Shown here one piece after another: positions 23,755-35,499 of a stretch of DNA of 64,000 nt; the first letter of the stretch is position 1; each line of letters starts with the position of its first letter. The position numbers and the translations under genes were made by a program. Origin of the DNA: Auricularia sp. M13. Its lineage: Eukaryota; Basidiomycota; Agaricomycetes; Auriculariales; Auriculariaceae. The notes beneath the pieces are model-generated. The model saw only the letters and a program-made list of their open reading frames with translations, was not told the origin of the DNA and made no database searches. The stretch covers positions 930,001-994,000 of the forward strand of contig CM073198.1 of NCBI GenBank assembly GCA_037042915.1, written 5' to 3'.

Positions 23755-25293
23755 ATGCTCCCCGTCGAGACCATCCTGCGTATTTTTGCGTATCTCCCGG
23801 ACACGGCCCTTCGTCGAGCGTCTCGTGCGTCACGAACGTTCTATACCTGCGCATACGACGCCGGCCTGTCTATTTCCTACAAAATCTGCATGGACGGTAC
23901 TGACGACCCGTTCTTCGTGGAAACCTTCCAGCAGGTCGTCCAGTATGCAGTGCACAGGAATCTTGCTTTGCGCCTCTCCGTCTACTGTTTTCCGCCTTCC
24001 TTCGTTCGGGACTGGGACCGTCTGCAACCCTCATTTCAGAGAATACGGCGAATGCTCAAAAATGCGATTATATCCGCCATGCCTGTCCTCGTCTACCTCT
24101 CGTTGACTCTAAACAGTAACAATTACTACTTGACGACACCGCTTTCTCATCCCATGCCACGTCTTCGGGAACTGGAGCTCAGCACTTCGATGGGGCCGCA
24201 GGAACGAAGGGCCCGTTTACCTCTGGAGCAATTCACAGGCAAAGCGCCCCTGCTTCGCCAGGTGACCTTGTGGGGCTTCCTTCTCGGGTCCGCGCTGGCT
24301 CCGGCGTTTACGAATGTGACCTCGCTGTACTTCTCCGAGGACATACTCCTTCCTCTTCCCAAGAGCGTTCGTCATCTGGCGACCGATGTGCCCTACGCTC
24401 AGATCTTTCCTAACCTTCGCCGCCTCGAGCTCCGGGCGGGCGCTAGCACTGATCTGCCCGACCGGTTGCGGCTCGATCTCGCCGGTGTGACATTGCAGTC
24501 GCTCTTCATTGACGACTGCATTCCGCTGCCTTTCATTCGGAGGGCGCTTGCGTTCAACAGAATACCCGTCATCCGGTTCCGAGGCCTGCAGATTGCGACT
24601 TGGATCGAACCAGAGAACGATCCCGCGGACTTCGCTCTTCGCCTCGTCGGCAAGGACGAGACCGACAATGAGGTGCTCGCCGTCGTCGTCCCTTCGCACC
24701 GGCGCTGGCGCCGCATCTACGACATTGAGGTCTGGCCCCCAGCGACAATACTCCCGCTCGCCAGCAAGCGCGACGCGCCCGAGCATCTGACCTATCTACG
24801 CATCGACAACGCATTCCTTCACGCATTCCTCGCGTGCAACATCGCCTTCCCGGCGCTGCACCATATCCAGGTCGACCTGCGCCGTCATACGCTGCTGTGG
24901 CCGCCCGACGCCGACTCAGACCCCAACCCGGACCTGCGGTTCCGCCCTGAAGACAAGACCGCGCCGGATTTCAGCAACCCCAGTCTCTATGACGTTCCTT
25001 GCGCGTCGCTGGAGACGCTGACGGTCTTCGCGCTCGCGTCGAGCGCAGCGACTGTGCAATCGCGCGAGGCCGCGTTCCTCGGCCGTGCGCTCGGACAGCT
25101 TGCACGTCCCGGACCGGACAGAGCGGTCCTCGCGCTCGTCGGCGCCGAGTTTGCGCAGCCTGAAGCGAGTGCGCTGCTCGCTCAGACGTTCCGTGCCGTA
25201 CGGCGCACCGCATTTTGCGGGCTGCACTCGACGCATGATCACGATGACGGCCTTTGGCATGACGTCGTTGACGATGTGCACATCGACCATTGA
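23755..25293 (+). CDS. F-box protein (paralogue of the gene at 50938)
   Basis: The protein has 512 residues from the first ATG in an uninterrupted frame. The ATG at 23755 was chosen because it immediately precedes the F-box: LPVETILRIFAYLPDTALRR, then ASRTFYTCAYDAGL. The frame is open further upstream but has no ATG. The rest is a long leucine-rich region. The last third (ATVQSREAAFLGRALGQLAR, then VGAEFAQPEASALLAQTF) matches the gene at 50938-52452 strongly, with the same order of blocks throughout, so the two are diverged duplicates. A presumed SCF substrate receptor, target unknown. The C-terminus carries an extra His/Asp-rich tail (HDHDDG, then DVVDDVHIDH). A decayed copy of its 3' end follows at 25495-25782. 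Confidence 0.88.
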   Translation: MLPVETILRIFAYLPDTALRRASRASRTFYTCAYDAGLSISYKICMDGTDDPFFVETFQQVVQYAVHRNLALRLSVYCFPPSFVRDWDRLQPSFQRIRRMLKNAIISAMPVLVYLSLTLNSNNYYLTTPLSHPMPRLRELELSTSMGPQERRARLPLEQFTGKAPLLRQVTLWGFLLGSALAPAFTNVTSLYFSEDILLPLPKSVRHLATDVPYAQIFPNLRRLELRAGASTDLPDRLRLDLAGVTLQSLFIDDCIPLPFIRRALAFNRIPVIRFRGLQIATWIEPENDPADFALRLVGKDETDNEVLAVVVPSHRRWRRIYDIEVWPPATILPLASKRDAPEHLTYLRIDNAFLHAFLACNIAFPALHHIQVDLRRHTLLWPPDADSDPNPDLRFRPEDKTAPDFSNPSLYDVPCASLETLTVFALASSAATVQSREAAFLGRALGQLARPGPDRAVLALVGAEFAQPEASALLAQTFRAVRRTAFCGLHSTHDHDDGLWHDVVDDVHIDH

Positions 25294-25494
25294 CTGCGTT
25301 GTGTAGAATTATTGTAGAGCCCGCTGCAGGCGGGCTGAGCTCAATCTCCTGGCTATAGGAGTGAGCCGTCTGTATATCCAGTATCCAGCCCAACGGATAG
25401 CTATCAAAGTAGCAATAATGGTGCATTTATCCTCTAGTCTCCCAGGCATTTGGCGTAGACGCTTAATGATGATGATTCGTGACAAGTCATTCCT

Positions 25495-25782
25495 TCCCGC
25501 AGTCCTCGCATGGGACACAGCTTTCGCCCACGACAAGCGTGCCACCGTGCAATCACGCTAGATTGCATTCCTTAGCCATGCACTCGGACAGCACGCGCTA
25601 CCAAACTCTCGGAAGGCAGTGGTCGCGCTTGCTAACATCGATATTGGTTTCGCGCAACCCGAGCGCTGCGTGACCAGACATACATTCTCGGCTGAGAGGC
25701 CAGGGCATTTTAACTCGCGGAAATATGAGTGATGATTGCAATCAGGGGTCATGTTGAGATGCTAGGAGATTTATTCGACCAT
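25495..25782 (+). pseudogene. Decayed 3' fragment of an F-box gene
   Basis: The frame reads ATVQSR, stop, IAFLSHALGQHALPNSRKAV, then ANIDIGFAQPERC. This parallels the C-terminal blocks of the gene just upstream (ATVQSREAAFLGRALGQ, then GAEFAQPEA). The fragment ends near a second copy of the CGACCATTGA stop context at about 25773-25782. It is a truncated tandem copy carrying at least one in-frame stop. Confidence 0.7.
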
Positions 25783-27049
25783 TGACATGGCATCGTGGAA
25801 TTGCTGCACGAAAATCTGGTACTCCCAGTCTTCATGCGTTTGCACATCCGTTACAAAGGAACGCAACACATCTGTGTTCAGGTCTTTTGTTCCGAATGTG
25901 ACACACAAAGCCCTTCGCGCCCTTGCGCACAGGGGCGAAGGACTCTGTAGACTTGCGGCACAGTTAACAGCAGCGGCAGATGACCGCCGCGAGTATTAGA
26001 GAACGTGGGATCCAGCGCACCGACATTCCTAACCCGCGCGACCTCTGTCATCCGCTACTAGTCATAGCGACGCAAGTAAGTTGCGAGCGCAACTTGGAAA
26101 CCCAACACGGTACCAAAAGCTCAAAACCATATAATAAAACTGGAAACTGTAGAACAATGAAAAAAGAGTGTCGAGAAGGTGAAAGGGAGAGAGCATCCAC
26201 TCGTGGATTCAAAGGCTGGTAGCCTTGGATGGTAGGGCGCTACTTTTATCGTGCGGGGTCACGCTGGCTTCCCCACAGCAAAGAAAAGCTGCGCTATAGA
26301 TAGAGCTGCATATGGTTACAATCTGAACTGTATGATCCGAGGGAGTGCGGGAACGGACTCACAGTGAGATCATCAACTCGCGATGCCGCGTAGCAGCATG
26401 CCGGCCTGCATTTTCGCTGTGCGATCGTAGAGCCTGCAGCTCGTTCAGGACGCGATGGGCATCCCGAGCCGCGCGGCGCGACTGCGAATATGCGCACGTC
26501 GGGATTTCTTGACGCTATAGCTGCCGACGCTTGCACGCTTCGGGATGTCTGTCTTGTTGGCTGAATATCGAAGACAAGGGCTTTAAGCTGTGTGTGAGAG
26601 ATATGTTTTACTGTTCCTGTGGGTGCTTACCTCTGGCAGCTGAAATCACAGCCCTCGTGAACGGACTATGAGCAGCGTGTAGCGCACAAGATAATCCGAG
26701 TGCATCCGGCACTTGCTTCTGTCCAATGCCGCTGCGACGGCGCGGAGTTGTCGAATACGGGTACATCCAGCATAGAGTAGGCTGTGTGGACCCCCGACCC
26801 GTATCGCGTTTCTCACCGGCGCGGCATACGCATGCGGACGTTAGCGTCATAGGTTCTGAGACCCCGGGTGCGCATCTGCGCCGCAAACGTGACACGTCGC
26901 CCTTCGTCAAGTCAATTTCCAGCCGAGGAAGAGCGAGAAAGAGGGCGCGCTTCAAGCGAAGCTCGCGCGGGATTGTAGCCACGGCTCGCGCGGACGGAGC
27001 AGGGCAGCATAAACCGTCGGGAATCATGCCGCGCAAATGCCTTCTATAC
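25783..27049. other. Intergenic; right part is duplicated 3' flank
   Basis: No gene seen. Bases 26915-27010, read on the minus strand, match the 3' flank of the plus-strand F-box gene at about 32085-32160 (shared words CCGTGGCTA, AATCCCGCGCGAGCTTCG and CTCGCTCTTCC). This marks one edge of the inverted duplication. Confidence 0.5.
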
Positions 27050-27099
27050 CTAATCCTGGAGCACGACATCATCAAGCTCAATAGCGCACTCGCGCTCGG

Positions 27100-28731
27100 T
27101 CAAAGCAGCCGCAAAGTCCCTGACCGACGTCGCCGGTAGCACGATTTTAGCACCCCTGCCAGCCGTAACCTCCAAAACGGCGAGATTGGGGAAGCTCGGC
27201 CTGTCAGCAGCCGTCCCGGGTCCATCGTGGAGTGCCATAAGATCGCTGATCTCGGGCCGAGTTGGGCTGCAGCACCGGCACCAGCGTCAGCAGACTCGAC
27301 GACGAGCTCAATGTGCTCGACGCCCGGCGCGATGAGACGCTTGCTGAGTAGAGCGCCGCGCAACGCCCAGCCGACCGTCAGCGCGGAGAGATGTCGAGTC
27401 TGCACGTGGTTCCAGAGGAGCGAAAGCGACTGTGCGTTAGTAGTGGCGTCTCCGCGCAGTTCGAGCCAGAAGGAGCGGCCGTGACTGTCTGTGGCCTGCA
27501 GCTCGATAGAACCGAAGCTAGGCAAAAAGCTAAGCTCCACGTCGTCCGAGAGATGGTGCAGCGAGTGGAAGACTGTGTCTGCGTCGAAGGAGTTGCATCG
27601 CAGGGTAAATATACGAAATGCGGACCGGTCGATGATGGGGAGGACGGCTGCCTGCCATGTCCGCGTAATGCGGTCGAGAATGAGGTCCCGCAGACGCGGG
27701 ACGAGCGCGGCCACATCGTCCGGTGGCGCAGGAGGAACGTGGGTCGTGGGATAGTCGCTGAGCTCGGCGTTGAGAAAGACGAGGTTCGGGCAGGAGCGCA
27801 AGCAATGGTAAAACGCGCGCGCGTCCTTAAAGTTGCACCGCAAGCGCTGCAGCTTGCCGAGCGAGCGCGCGTCCGGCGGGCGCGGGATGTCCCACCAAAA
27901 ATCGCCGTAGCCGCGAAACTCGCGCAGCCGCGGGAGCTCGAGGTTCTCGAGCTGCATTGTCGACAAGGGCCAGTAGTACTGCTCGCCTTGCAGGGGCGTC
28001 AAGTGCCGCATCCGCAGGAAGCGCAGAGCATGGAACGCGCCGATGTGCTGTAGAAACTTGATAAAGAACGCGAGGTCGCCGAACATGTAAGTGAGCGATG
28101 CGATCCGGTGCGTGTGCGGCCGCACCACCTCCGCGAGCTGCAGCGCGAGGTCGTGATTGCAGTGCACAGGATAGGCGCGAATACTCATCGTAATACGGGC
28201 GCCCTTGCTGCGCCCGAGCCACGTCGCGACCTTGTGCAGATTGTGGATCGCCTGCGGCTCCTCGTCGTCTTTCCAGAGCAGGGCCTCGTGGCATTCGCAC
28301 GTTCCGACCCCGCAGCGCGACATACGCGAATGGACCGTCGTAAAGAAGTGCACATCTTTCCAGAAAGGCGCGTAGTCCGTCGCAATGACGCGCCAGGCGC
28401 GGCAAACGTGTGTAACGGCGATGAGCCGCCGCTTAGCAAGCCGCGACCAAATGAGGCACCAGATTTCGGGCGGAAGTCGCGCGTGCGGCAGACTGGCGTT
28501 GTGTTCCTGCTTAAATTTCGCCACAGTAGCCGCGCAGCGCTCTGATACGTCGTCACATAGCTCCTCGACAATATCCCTCGGATAACCCGCATTTCAGCCA
28601 CAATCTGCAGTTGCAGGCGCGCAGGATGCTCACTTGGACGACGGGCAGTACTCCTCGTCGGCGAGTTCGTCGTCGAGATCCTCGTACAGCCTGGGCAGCA
28701 GACGCTTCAGCACGGCAGCAGACCGCGACAT
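27100..28731 (-). CDS. F-box protein, paralogue A, with altered C-terminus
   Basis: Two exons: 28731-28634 and 28576-27100, with a 57-bp intron (GTGAGC donor, CTGAAA branch, CCGAG acceptor). The model has 524 residues. Exon 1 encodes MSRSAAVLKRLLPRLYEDL and an acidic end. The F-box is LPPEIWCLIWSRLAKRRLI, then VTHVCRAWRVIATDYAPFW, around residues 65-115. A conserved block ENLELPRLREFRGYGDFWWD follows. It is very close to the gene at 30328 throughout. The tail differs. The last ~45 codons are in another frame from the paralogue, whose ending (RPSFPNLAVLEV, then DFAAALTERECAIEL) is present here but in the neighbouring frame at 27238-27050. A small indel around 27240-27290 therefore replaced the C-terminus, unless it is a sequencing error. 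Presumed SCF receptor. Confidence 0.82.
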
Positions 28732-28844
28732 CAGCGAGAGCAAAGACGCAGCGGCGGAGCTTAAAGCACGAGCCCGGATCTGATGTGATGTGCGGGTCCG
28801 CGGCCCTCCGACTCGCAGCATTACTGTATCCCGTGATCTACACA

Positions 28845-30230
28845 TGATATCCTGTAATAAACTTGATTTTCTCTTAGTATGAGCTACAACTGTGAGTTCC
28901 GAGTTGAACCTGCTGTCAATGACGGCGCTAGAGAAGCTGAATCAAGGTCATCTCTGATCGCGGACATATAGTGTCACACACCGTAAATACTCAGAAGTTT
29001 CTGTGCGGATATCAGGAATACCTCATAGAATTGCCAGTGAGACTTGAAGCCAGGCTGCGGGCTAGAAGCCTGCGTGTGCTTCTCCGACGGTCGCCAGCTC
29101 CAGACCACAGAAGCGCCAATCAGATCAAAAACTGTGCGGTACTTAGTGCTCAGCCTGTGTCTTCGGCGCGGGAAAACTTAGATAACCTGGACGCAGAACA
29201 CGACGCACCCTGACGCACCACGGGCCGCCTGCCACGCCGTCTAGAGGAGGACTAGAATGCGCAGCGTCAGGGTCACAGGCGGCGTGCATACTGTCGGATG
29301 ACCATGCGCACAGCACTATGAGGCGCCGGGTATTCTGCGAGACATCTCCGGAGTCCGCGAAGCTCATAGAATTGAACAGCGCATAGGAAAAGCCAAGATT
29401 CCGAGTCTACGAGCAAAAGTAGAGAAATTGGAAACTGCGCAAGCTTGTGGACATAGTGCTTTCCCCATACGCCGCGCAGCATGTGGCGCTCAGCGCACGA
29501 CGGCTCAGCAGTCGCTCGAGCGCGAGCTGGCAGGCAGCGCGACGGCACTGGATTCAGCAAAAGACACCGCATTCAAGGTCAGAGCACGCGTGGATGCGGG
29601 TAAGCTGACCTCCTACGGTGTCATCATCGGCATGCGCATGGAATTGCGGCCCCGGCGGAGGCAGCAGAGAAGGGCCTGGGGCACGGACGGGAGCCCTACG
29701 GTCGTGCTGCGTGTTGGTTGGTTTCACGCACGCAGATACTTAGCCTGAACAGCTGGGAACCAAGCCTGAGCAACTGGGAACCATGCAAGCGCCTGGCGTG
29801 TTCGGCGCTCCACATTACCGTCGTGCACTGGCTGTCGGGATGCACGCCTGGATACGAACACAGTATTCCAGCCCGGCGCCAAATGCAGGCATGACGAGTA
29901 GTGGTCAATGAAAATGGTGTACAGCAGCGGCCGTGAGCAGAAGACGAGCGGCCAGCAGTCGAGCTCGGAAAGCGAAGCACGTTCACGGTTGAGTAGCGCC
30001 GCCGCTGGACAGTTTTTCAACGGGTTGATAGTAGACTTAATGACACAGTAGCATTCCAGTGTTGCTCCATCCAGCACGCGCGAGGGGGCTGTCGATTGCG
30101 AAGTCTGGGAGACCACAGTGCTCGGAGACGAGCCGTAATAATCATGGATGACGGCGGCGTTAGCGGGCGAGCTTGCACGATCAACGCGTCGAGCCTCGAG
30201 TAGAACGGCAGGTATTTTGAGCCTGCCCCA
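28845..30230. other. Spacer between the divergent F-box genes
   Basis: No gene supported. A Glu/Arg/Ala-rich open frame near 29428-29748 has a coiled-coil-like start but no family match. Because the two F-box genes point away from each other, this region should hold both promoters. Confidence 0.45.
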
Positions 30231-30327
30231 CGCGCGCCGGTTGCGCATGGCGCGTGAGGGTCGAACTGAGCAGAATCAAGCGGCGCGCGCGAGTTCAAGC
30301 TCCGCCGTTGCACTTTTGCTCTCGCCG

Positions 30328-32007
30328 ATGTCGCGGTCCGCTGCCCTGCTGAAGCGTCTGCTGCCCAGCCTCTACCAGGACCTCGAAGCCGAAATGACTG
30401 ATGAGGAGTATTCTCCATCGTCGAAGTGAGCATCCTATGCGGCGAGCGTAAATTTGTGCTGAAATCCAGGTCCGAGGCAAATTGTTGAAGGGCTCTGTGA
30501 AGACGTCTTGAAGCGCTGCGCTGGCGCTGTGGGAAAATTTAAGCGGGAGCACAACGCTAGCCTCCCGCACGCGCGACTTCCGCAGGAGATATGGTGCCTG
30601 ATATGGTCGATGCTTGGTGAACGGCGGCTCATCGCCGTTACGCACGTCTGCCGCTCCTGGCGCGCCATGGCCATCGATTATGCTCCGTTCTGGACCGACG
30701 TGTACTTCTTTACGACTGTCCACGGGCGCATGTCGCGCTGTGGCGTCGGGACGTGCGAATGCCACGACGCGCAGCTCTGGGAGGAGGACGAGGAGCCGCA
30801 GGCGATCCACAATCTGCACAAGGTCGCGACGTGGCTCGGGCGCATCAAAGGCGCCTTTATCACGCTGGAAATACGCACATATCCGCTCTTCTGCAACCAC
30901 GACCTGGCGCTTCAGCTCGCCGAGGTAGTGCGGCCGCACGCGCACCGGATCGCGTCGCTCACCTACACGTTCGGCGACGTCCCATTCTTCGTCAAATTCC
31001 TTCACCAAATAGAGTCTTTCCCAGCGCTACGCTTCCTGCGTATGCGGCACTCGACGCTCCTGGACGGCGAGCAACACCACTGGCCTTTATCGACGTTGCA
31101 GCTCGAGAACCTCGAGCTCCCGCGGCTCCACGAATTTCGCGGCTACGGCGATTTTTGGTGGGACATCCCGAGGCCGCCAGACGCGCGCTCGCTCGACACG
31201 CTGCAGCGCTTGCGCTGCAATTTTGCGGACGCGCGCGCGTTCTACCACTGCTTGCGCGCGTGCCCGAACCTCGTCTTCCTCAATGCTGAGCTCAACGACT
31301 ATCCCACGACGCGCATCCCACCTGCGCCGCCGGAGGACGCAGACGCGCTCGTCCCGCGTCTGCGCGACCTCATTCTCGACCGCATAACGCTGACCTGGCA
31401 AGCAGTTGTGCTCCCCATTATTCACCGTCCCGCGCTTCGGATCTTCACCCTGCGCTGCAATTCCTTCGATGCGGACACTGTATTCTATCCCATGCGCTAT
31501 CTCTCGGACGGCGTGGAGCTCAGCATCCTGAATGAGGGCATGAGCACCGTCGAGCTGAAAGCCACCGACCGGCATTCGCGCTCCTTCTGGCTCGAACTGC
31601 GCGGACTCGGAGCGGACGGCCCCGGGATCGCCTCTCTTTCGCTGCTCTGGAATCACCTGCAGACCCAGCACCTGCGCTCGCTGACGGTTAGCTGGGCGTT
31701 GCGCGCGGCGCTGCTCAGCAAGCGTCTCGTCGCGCCGGGCGTCCAGCGTATCCAGCTCGTCGTCGAGTACGCCGATACTGGTCCTCGTGCTACAGCGCAG
31801 CTCGGGATCTACGAGCTCATGGCACTCCATAATGGGCCCGGAGCGCTAGCGGGGCGGCCCAGCTTTGCCAGTCTTGCCGTCTTGGAAGTTCGAGCTGGCA
31901 GGGGTATGAACATCGTGCTACCGGTGGCGTCGGTCAAGGACTTTGCAGCAGCTTTGACGGATTGCGAGTGCGCTATTGAGGCGTGTGATGTTGTGCTTCA
32001 GGATTAG
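30328..32007 (+). CDS. F-box protein, paralogue B (intact)
   Basis: Two exons: 30328-30425 and 30477-32007, 542 residues. The 51-bp intron starts GTGAGC and must end at CCGAG. The nearer CAG at 30467-30469 would bring in a stop, whereas the CCGAG join keeps the frame and gives the same protein order as the paralogues at 27100 and 43927. Exon 1 is MSRSAALLKRLLPSLYQDLE plus an acidic tail. The F-box is LPQEIWCLIWSMLGERRLI, then VTHVCRSWRAMAIDYAPFW. Leucine-rich blocks follow, and the ending is RPSFASLAVLEVRAGRG, then DFAAALTDCECAIEACDV. Head-to-head with paralogue A, 1.6 kb between the start codons. It is the best-preserved copy and serves as the reference for the other two. Presumed SCF substrate receptor. 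Confidence 0.9.
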
Positions 32008-32084
32008 CGGGCAAAATCGACAATCGCGCACCATTATTTCCGTCTTATGCTGATTATTATTCTCTGCTGCGCTGCCAGTGCTCG

Positions 32085-33216
32085 GCTGCGTGAACCGTGG
32101 CTAGAATCCCGCGCGAGCTTCGGTCAAAGCGCTCGCTCCTCGCTCTTCCCTGCTGTACAGACGTATTTGATTCGTTGACACGCAAACCGAATTGCTACAT
32201 CGCAGCGGGAAAGCGTTCTGATCGAGCTCAAATTCCCACATATCCCACGCGCATGCGGTTCTGCGCTCCATCTTTTTTTATTCAGACAGTCGCTTCGCAC
32301 GTCTTGCGATCTTGCACGCCACTCTTGCAGAGATCTCGCGTCGCTTGCGCTGCAGGGCATTGGGCACATGCTCAAGGTGCGTTCAGACTGCCGGATCAAC
32401 CGAGTGGCGGATTGAAAGAGTGCTTGCGGCAGATATTTCTCCGTCTCGACGAGACGCACTCTTTTTCATCCGAAATCGTACCCCGCAGAGGATGCCTGCT
32501 TCTATGACGAGAGTTGGTGATATTTCTGCTTCTATGTTTGGCTCACAGCGCATAGACACATACGAGATGCGATTGAGCTGCTCGAACGGGCTCGACAGTT
32601 GAATGGTATCTCACTTACGCCGTACGCACGGGCCCAGGACATCCTCGTATATTTCGGCGTCCTCCACGGAGTAAGAGTGCGAATGAAGCAAGGCGTGCGC
32701 TTCATCTAGATGCGCCGATAGCTGCTGCAAAGAGTCGTTCCGACGCTCTTTCCGCCTCTTCAGCTATGTATACAAGTCAGATGAAGTAGTTCACCGCAAA
32801 AGGTAGCTCGACTCTCACCTTGAGAACATTACCGATGCCGTCCAGTCCCAGCGAGACGAGGCCCGTTGGGTCCGCCATGCGCTCAACTGGACCAAGCACG
32901 CACCGCGGGGTACTTTGGGTGTCAGAGGCAAGTCGAGTATCTGCAAAAAGTGGGGTGATAAGCTTGAGAGGAAGAGTGACGGAGTACGCGACCTGTCCGG
33001 AGCTCCGAATATGAAGCAGGGCGGCCGCAATGATAGGAGTACCTTTTCCGGGACCATGTACGATATGCACCGCTAAATGTCCGTTAACACACGGCGCAGC
33101 TACTAGTAAAAGCACGCGTCGATGTGCCTGCTTGGTGAATGCCTTCGTGATTATCAGAAATGAAAACAAATATACATGCTATCTAGATAAAGAATCATGT
33201 TGCAGAACGTCCAAGT
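32085..33216. other. Intergenic between convergent genes
   Basis: The first ~80 bp are the duplicated 3' flank shared with 26915-27010. The remainder shows only short open frames without motifs. Confidence 0.4.
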
Positions 33217-34715
33217 TTACTTTAAACACAGGGGCCGCGAGAAAGACAAGCTATTCTTCGACGCCGTCAAGATCCCGCTCGCCATCGACCAGCGATACAG
33301 AAGCGCGACATCCTGAGCATCAAAGTCACATGCATCGTACGCGCCGTCAAAGTCGCCCTTCCCGCCCTGCCAGTTGGTCTGGCTCACGAGCTTGCAAAGC
33401 ATCGGGCAGATCATCTTATGCGTGATGCCCGCGACGCCCTCTTTCCAATCCACACGCTGGCACTCGCGGCAGCAGTACCGCATCACACTGCAGAATTCGC
33501 ACACCTTGAAGCGTAGGATGCCCGCCTCGGTGAGCTCATGCGCGCGGCAGCGCGCGTTCGCGCAGAAGCGCCCGCAGAACCAGTTGAAGGTGCAGTCGCG
33601 GATGACCTGCGGGCGCGAGGGCAGCGCGCGCGGGATGGTCAAGGGCGAATCGGGGAGCTCGAGGATTACGCGCAGTATATTGATGTATTCCTCGATGATG
33701 ACGCGGTGGCCGAGTAGCGTGCAGTTGGGGTCGGCGAGTTTGTAGGCGGGAAGGTGCGACTCGAGCGTGTCGAGCAGCAGCATCTCGTAGTCGGCGGTAA
33801 AGTCGACGACGTCGTGCGTCTGGCTGTCGTAGCCCGAGACAATACTGCTCAGTAGCTCGAGCACCTGGTCGACGGTCCCGCCCGCGCCGCGGATAGCGCG
33901 CGGCATGCAGCGGCCGGGTGGCATAGTGAATGGGGCGGCGCCGGGCCATGGAACGACCCCAGACGTCGTGGCGTGCAGCACGGCCCAGATTATCCGCTCG
34001 CGAGTGGGGGATGTGAGCAGATACGGTAGGAATACCGGACGCGCGACGTGCAATAGAATCGCGACGACGCCGAACACATGCGGGCACGGCGGCGCGCAAC
34101 ACCAGCTCACGAGCGCCTTGACGCCGGCTTCAACGCCCAATGGAAACAGCTCGTCAAGCGATGTAGGCCAGTGCCCCTTTCGCCTGTAGAATGGTGCTTT
34201 TCCCCAGAACATCGGGTTGTGGATAGGCCGCTTGCCCAGCGCGAGCGCGGACTGCACGACGGTGAAGAGCGCCCAGAGGAAGATGTCGAGCGCGTCCGTG
34301 GAGCTGCACTCGAGTTTGACGCGGTGCACGGTCAAACGGGCGGGACACGCGCGCTGATTCGCTGCCAGACGAGCGCGCAGGTGGATCAGGTCAGCGTCAG
34401 CGTACAGAAGGACCAGCTTCATGCATCGCGCGAAGAATTCTGGGGCCCGGCGCTGGATGGCGGTGACCAGGTAGCTATGATACCTGATGTCGTATGACAG
34501 AATATTGAAACACCAAGGGCAGCAGGACGGTTCGAGCGGATCGGCGGCGGATGCGACGAACTCGGTAGCGCGATCCACGCGAGCCTTACAGCACGAGGCT
34601 AATGCACGATATTAGTATCAACAGCGAAGTTGGAATGGGTCAACGCACAGCAAAGATATCCAGACCCGCAGGTGACGGCCGTCGCAGTAACTTGGATTTG
34701 AATGTCTGTCGACAT
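33217..34715 (-). CDS. MYND zinc-finger protein 1
   Basis: Exons 34715-34649 and 34598-33217, 482 residues. The 50-bp intron (GTGCGT donor, CATTAG acceptor) is phase 1, exactly as in the genes at 45959 and 59313. The N-terminus has CGSGYLC, then EPSCCPWC about 30 residues later. These Cys clusters are shared by the family and might bind metal. The middle has family blocks GKRPI, GHWPTSLDELFP, CCAPPCPHVF and LTSPTRERIIWAVL. The MYND finger is near the C-terminus: CANARC, then VCEFCSVMRYCCRECQRVDW, then HKMIC, which supplies the expected seven Cys and one His. MYND fingers usually bind proline-rich partners. Its exact role is unknown. A TATAAAA box lies about 50 bp upstream of the ATG. Confidence 0.88.
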
Positions 34716-34765
34716 CTGAGATGAGTTATGAATACGAGGAGTGGTGTAGAACAGAGCAGCGCACC

Positions 34766-34772
34766 TTTTATA
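34766..34772 (-). promoter_or_regulatory. TATA box of MYND gene 1
   Basis: TATAAAA (minus strand) about 50 bp upstream of the start codon at 34715, in the context GGATATAAAAGG. Confidence 0.6.
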
Positions 34773-34789
34773 TCCAACCATGGGCAGCT

Positions 34790-35499
34790 GCGACCACCGG
34801 TAGCTAGGTGCAACGGTTACGGTGAACCACGCGCAAAGCGTGATGACGTTTGAAGCGAGGTCGAATACCGCCATTGTTTACAATGAGCATCCATTCGCCA
34901 AGAGTCTGCTCGAGCAGCCATGATTCCGATTCGAACGATGACCTGGAAGCAGACCTTGCAACAGACGGCGTTTCCGGGATGGGTATGTGAGCATTCGACC
35001 ATGTAAAAGTTCAATTTCTACGCCGGCAGCGCGCATGAAACATTGTGGGGGGTGGCATAAAAGCGGGGACAAGTAAGGTCATCGCCGCCGTGGTCGTGGT
35101 GCAGAAGAAAGAAGCGTTGCTTCCGGTTCCGCTCTGCCTCCGCGCACTTCGGCCTTTGTTGAACTTACCTTCAAAGACTCCGTTCAACTCTGAAAATCCA
35201 CGTTCCCATTTTCTCCTCCGAACTCAGACCTGGTCCCAATAACAGAAAAAATAACAGAGAAACGGGAGTCAATCTCGGCGTCCCGCCCGCGAAGCGGCGC
35301 TGGAGAATCAGGCCGCCCATAACTGCGATAGACAGCTGGGATAACGCAGTTCACAAGCGTACTCGAGACACAAGGAGGACGAAGTCGTGTTCAAGCAGAG
35401 AATGAATCATTCGGCACACGAACGACTCGCGCAGAAGTGAGGGTTAGGGCAACACTGATCATTTCCAACTCCAAATCTCGAAGCACCACCGGCAGCACC
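34790..35499. other. Intergenic between MYND gene 1 and the CBM1 gene
   Basis: No gene supported. The minus-strand frames near 34817-35072 are short and without motifs. Confidence 0.4.
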
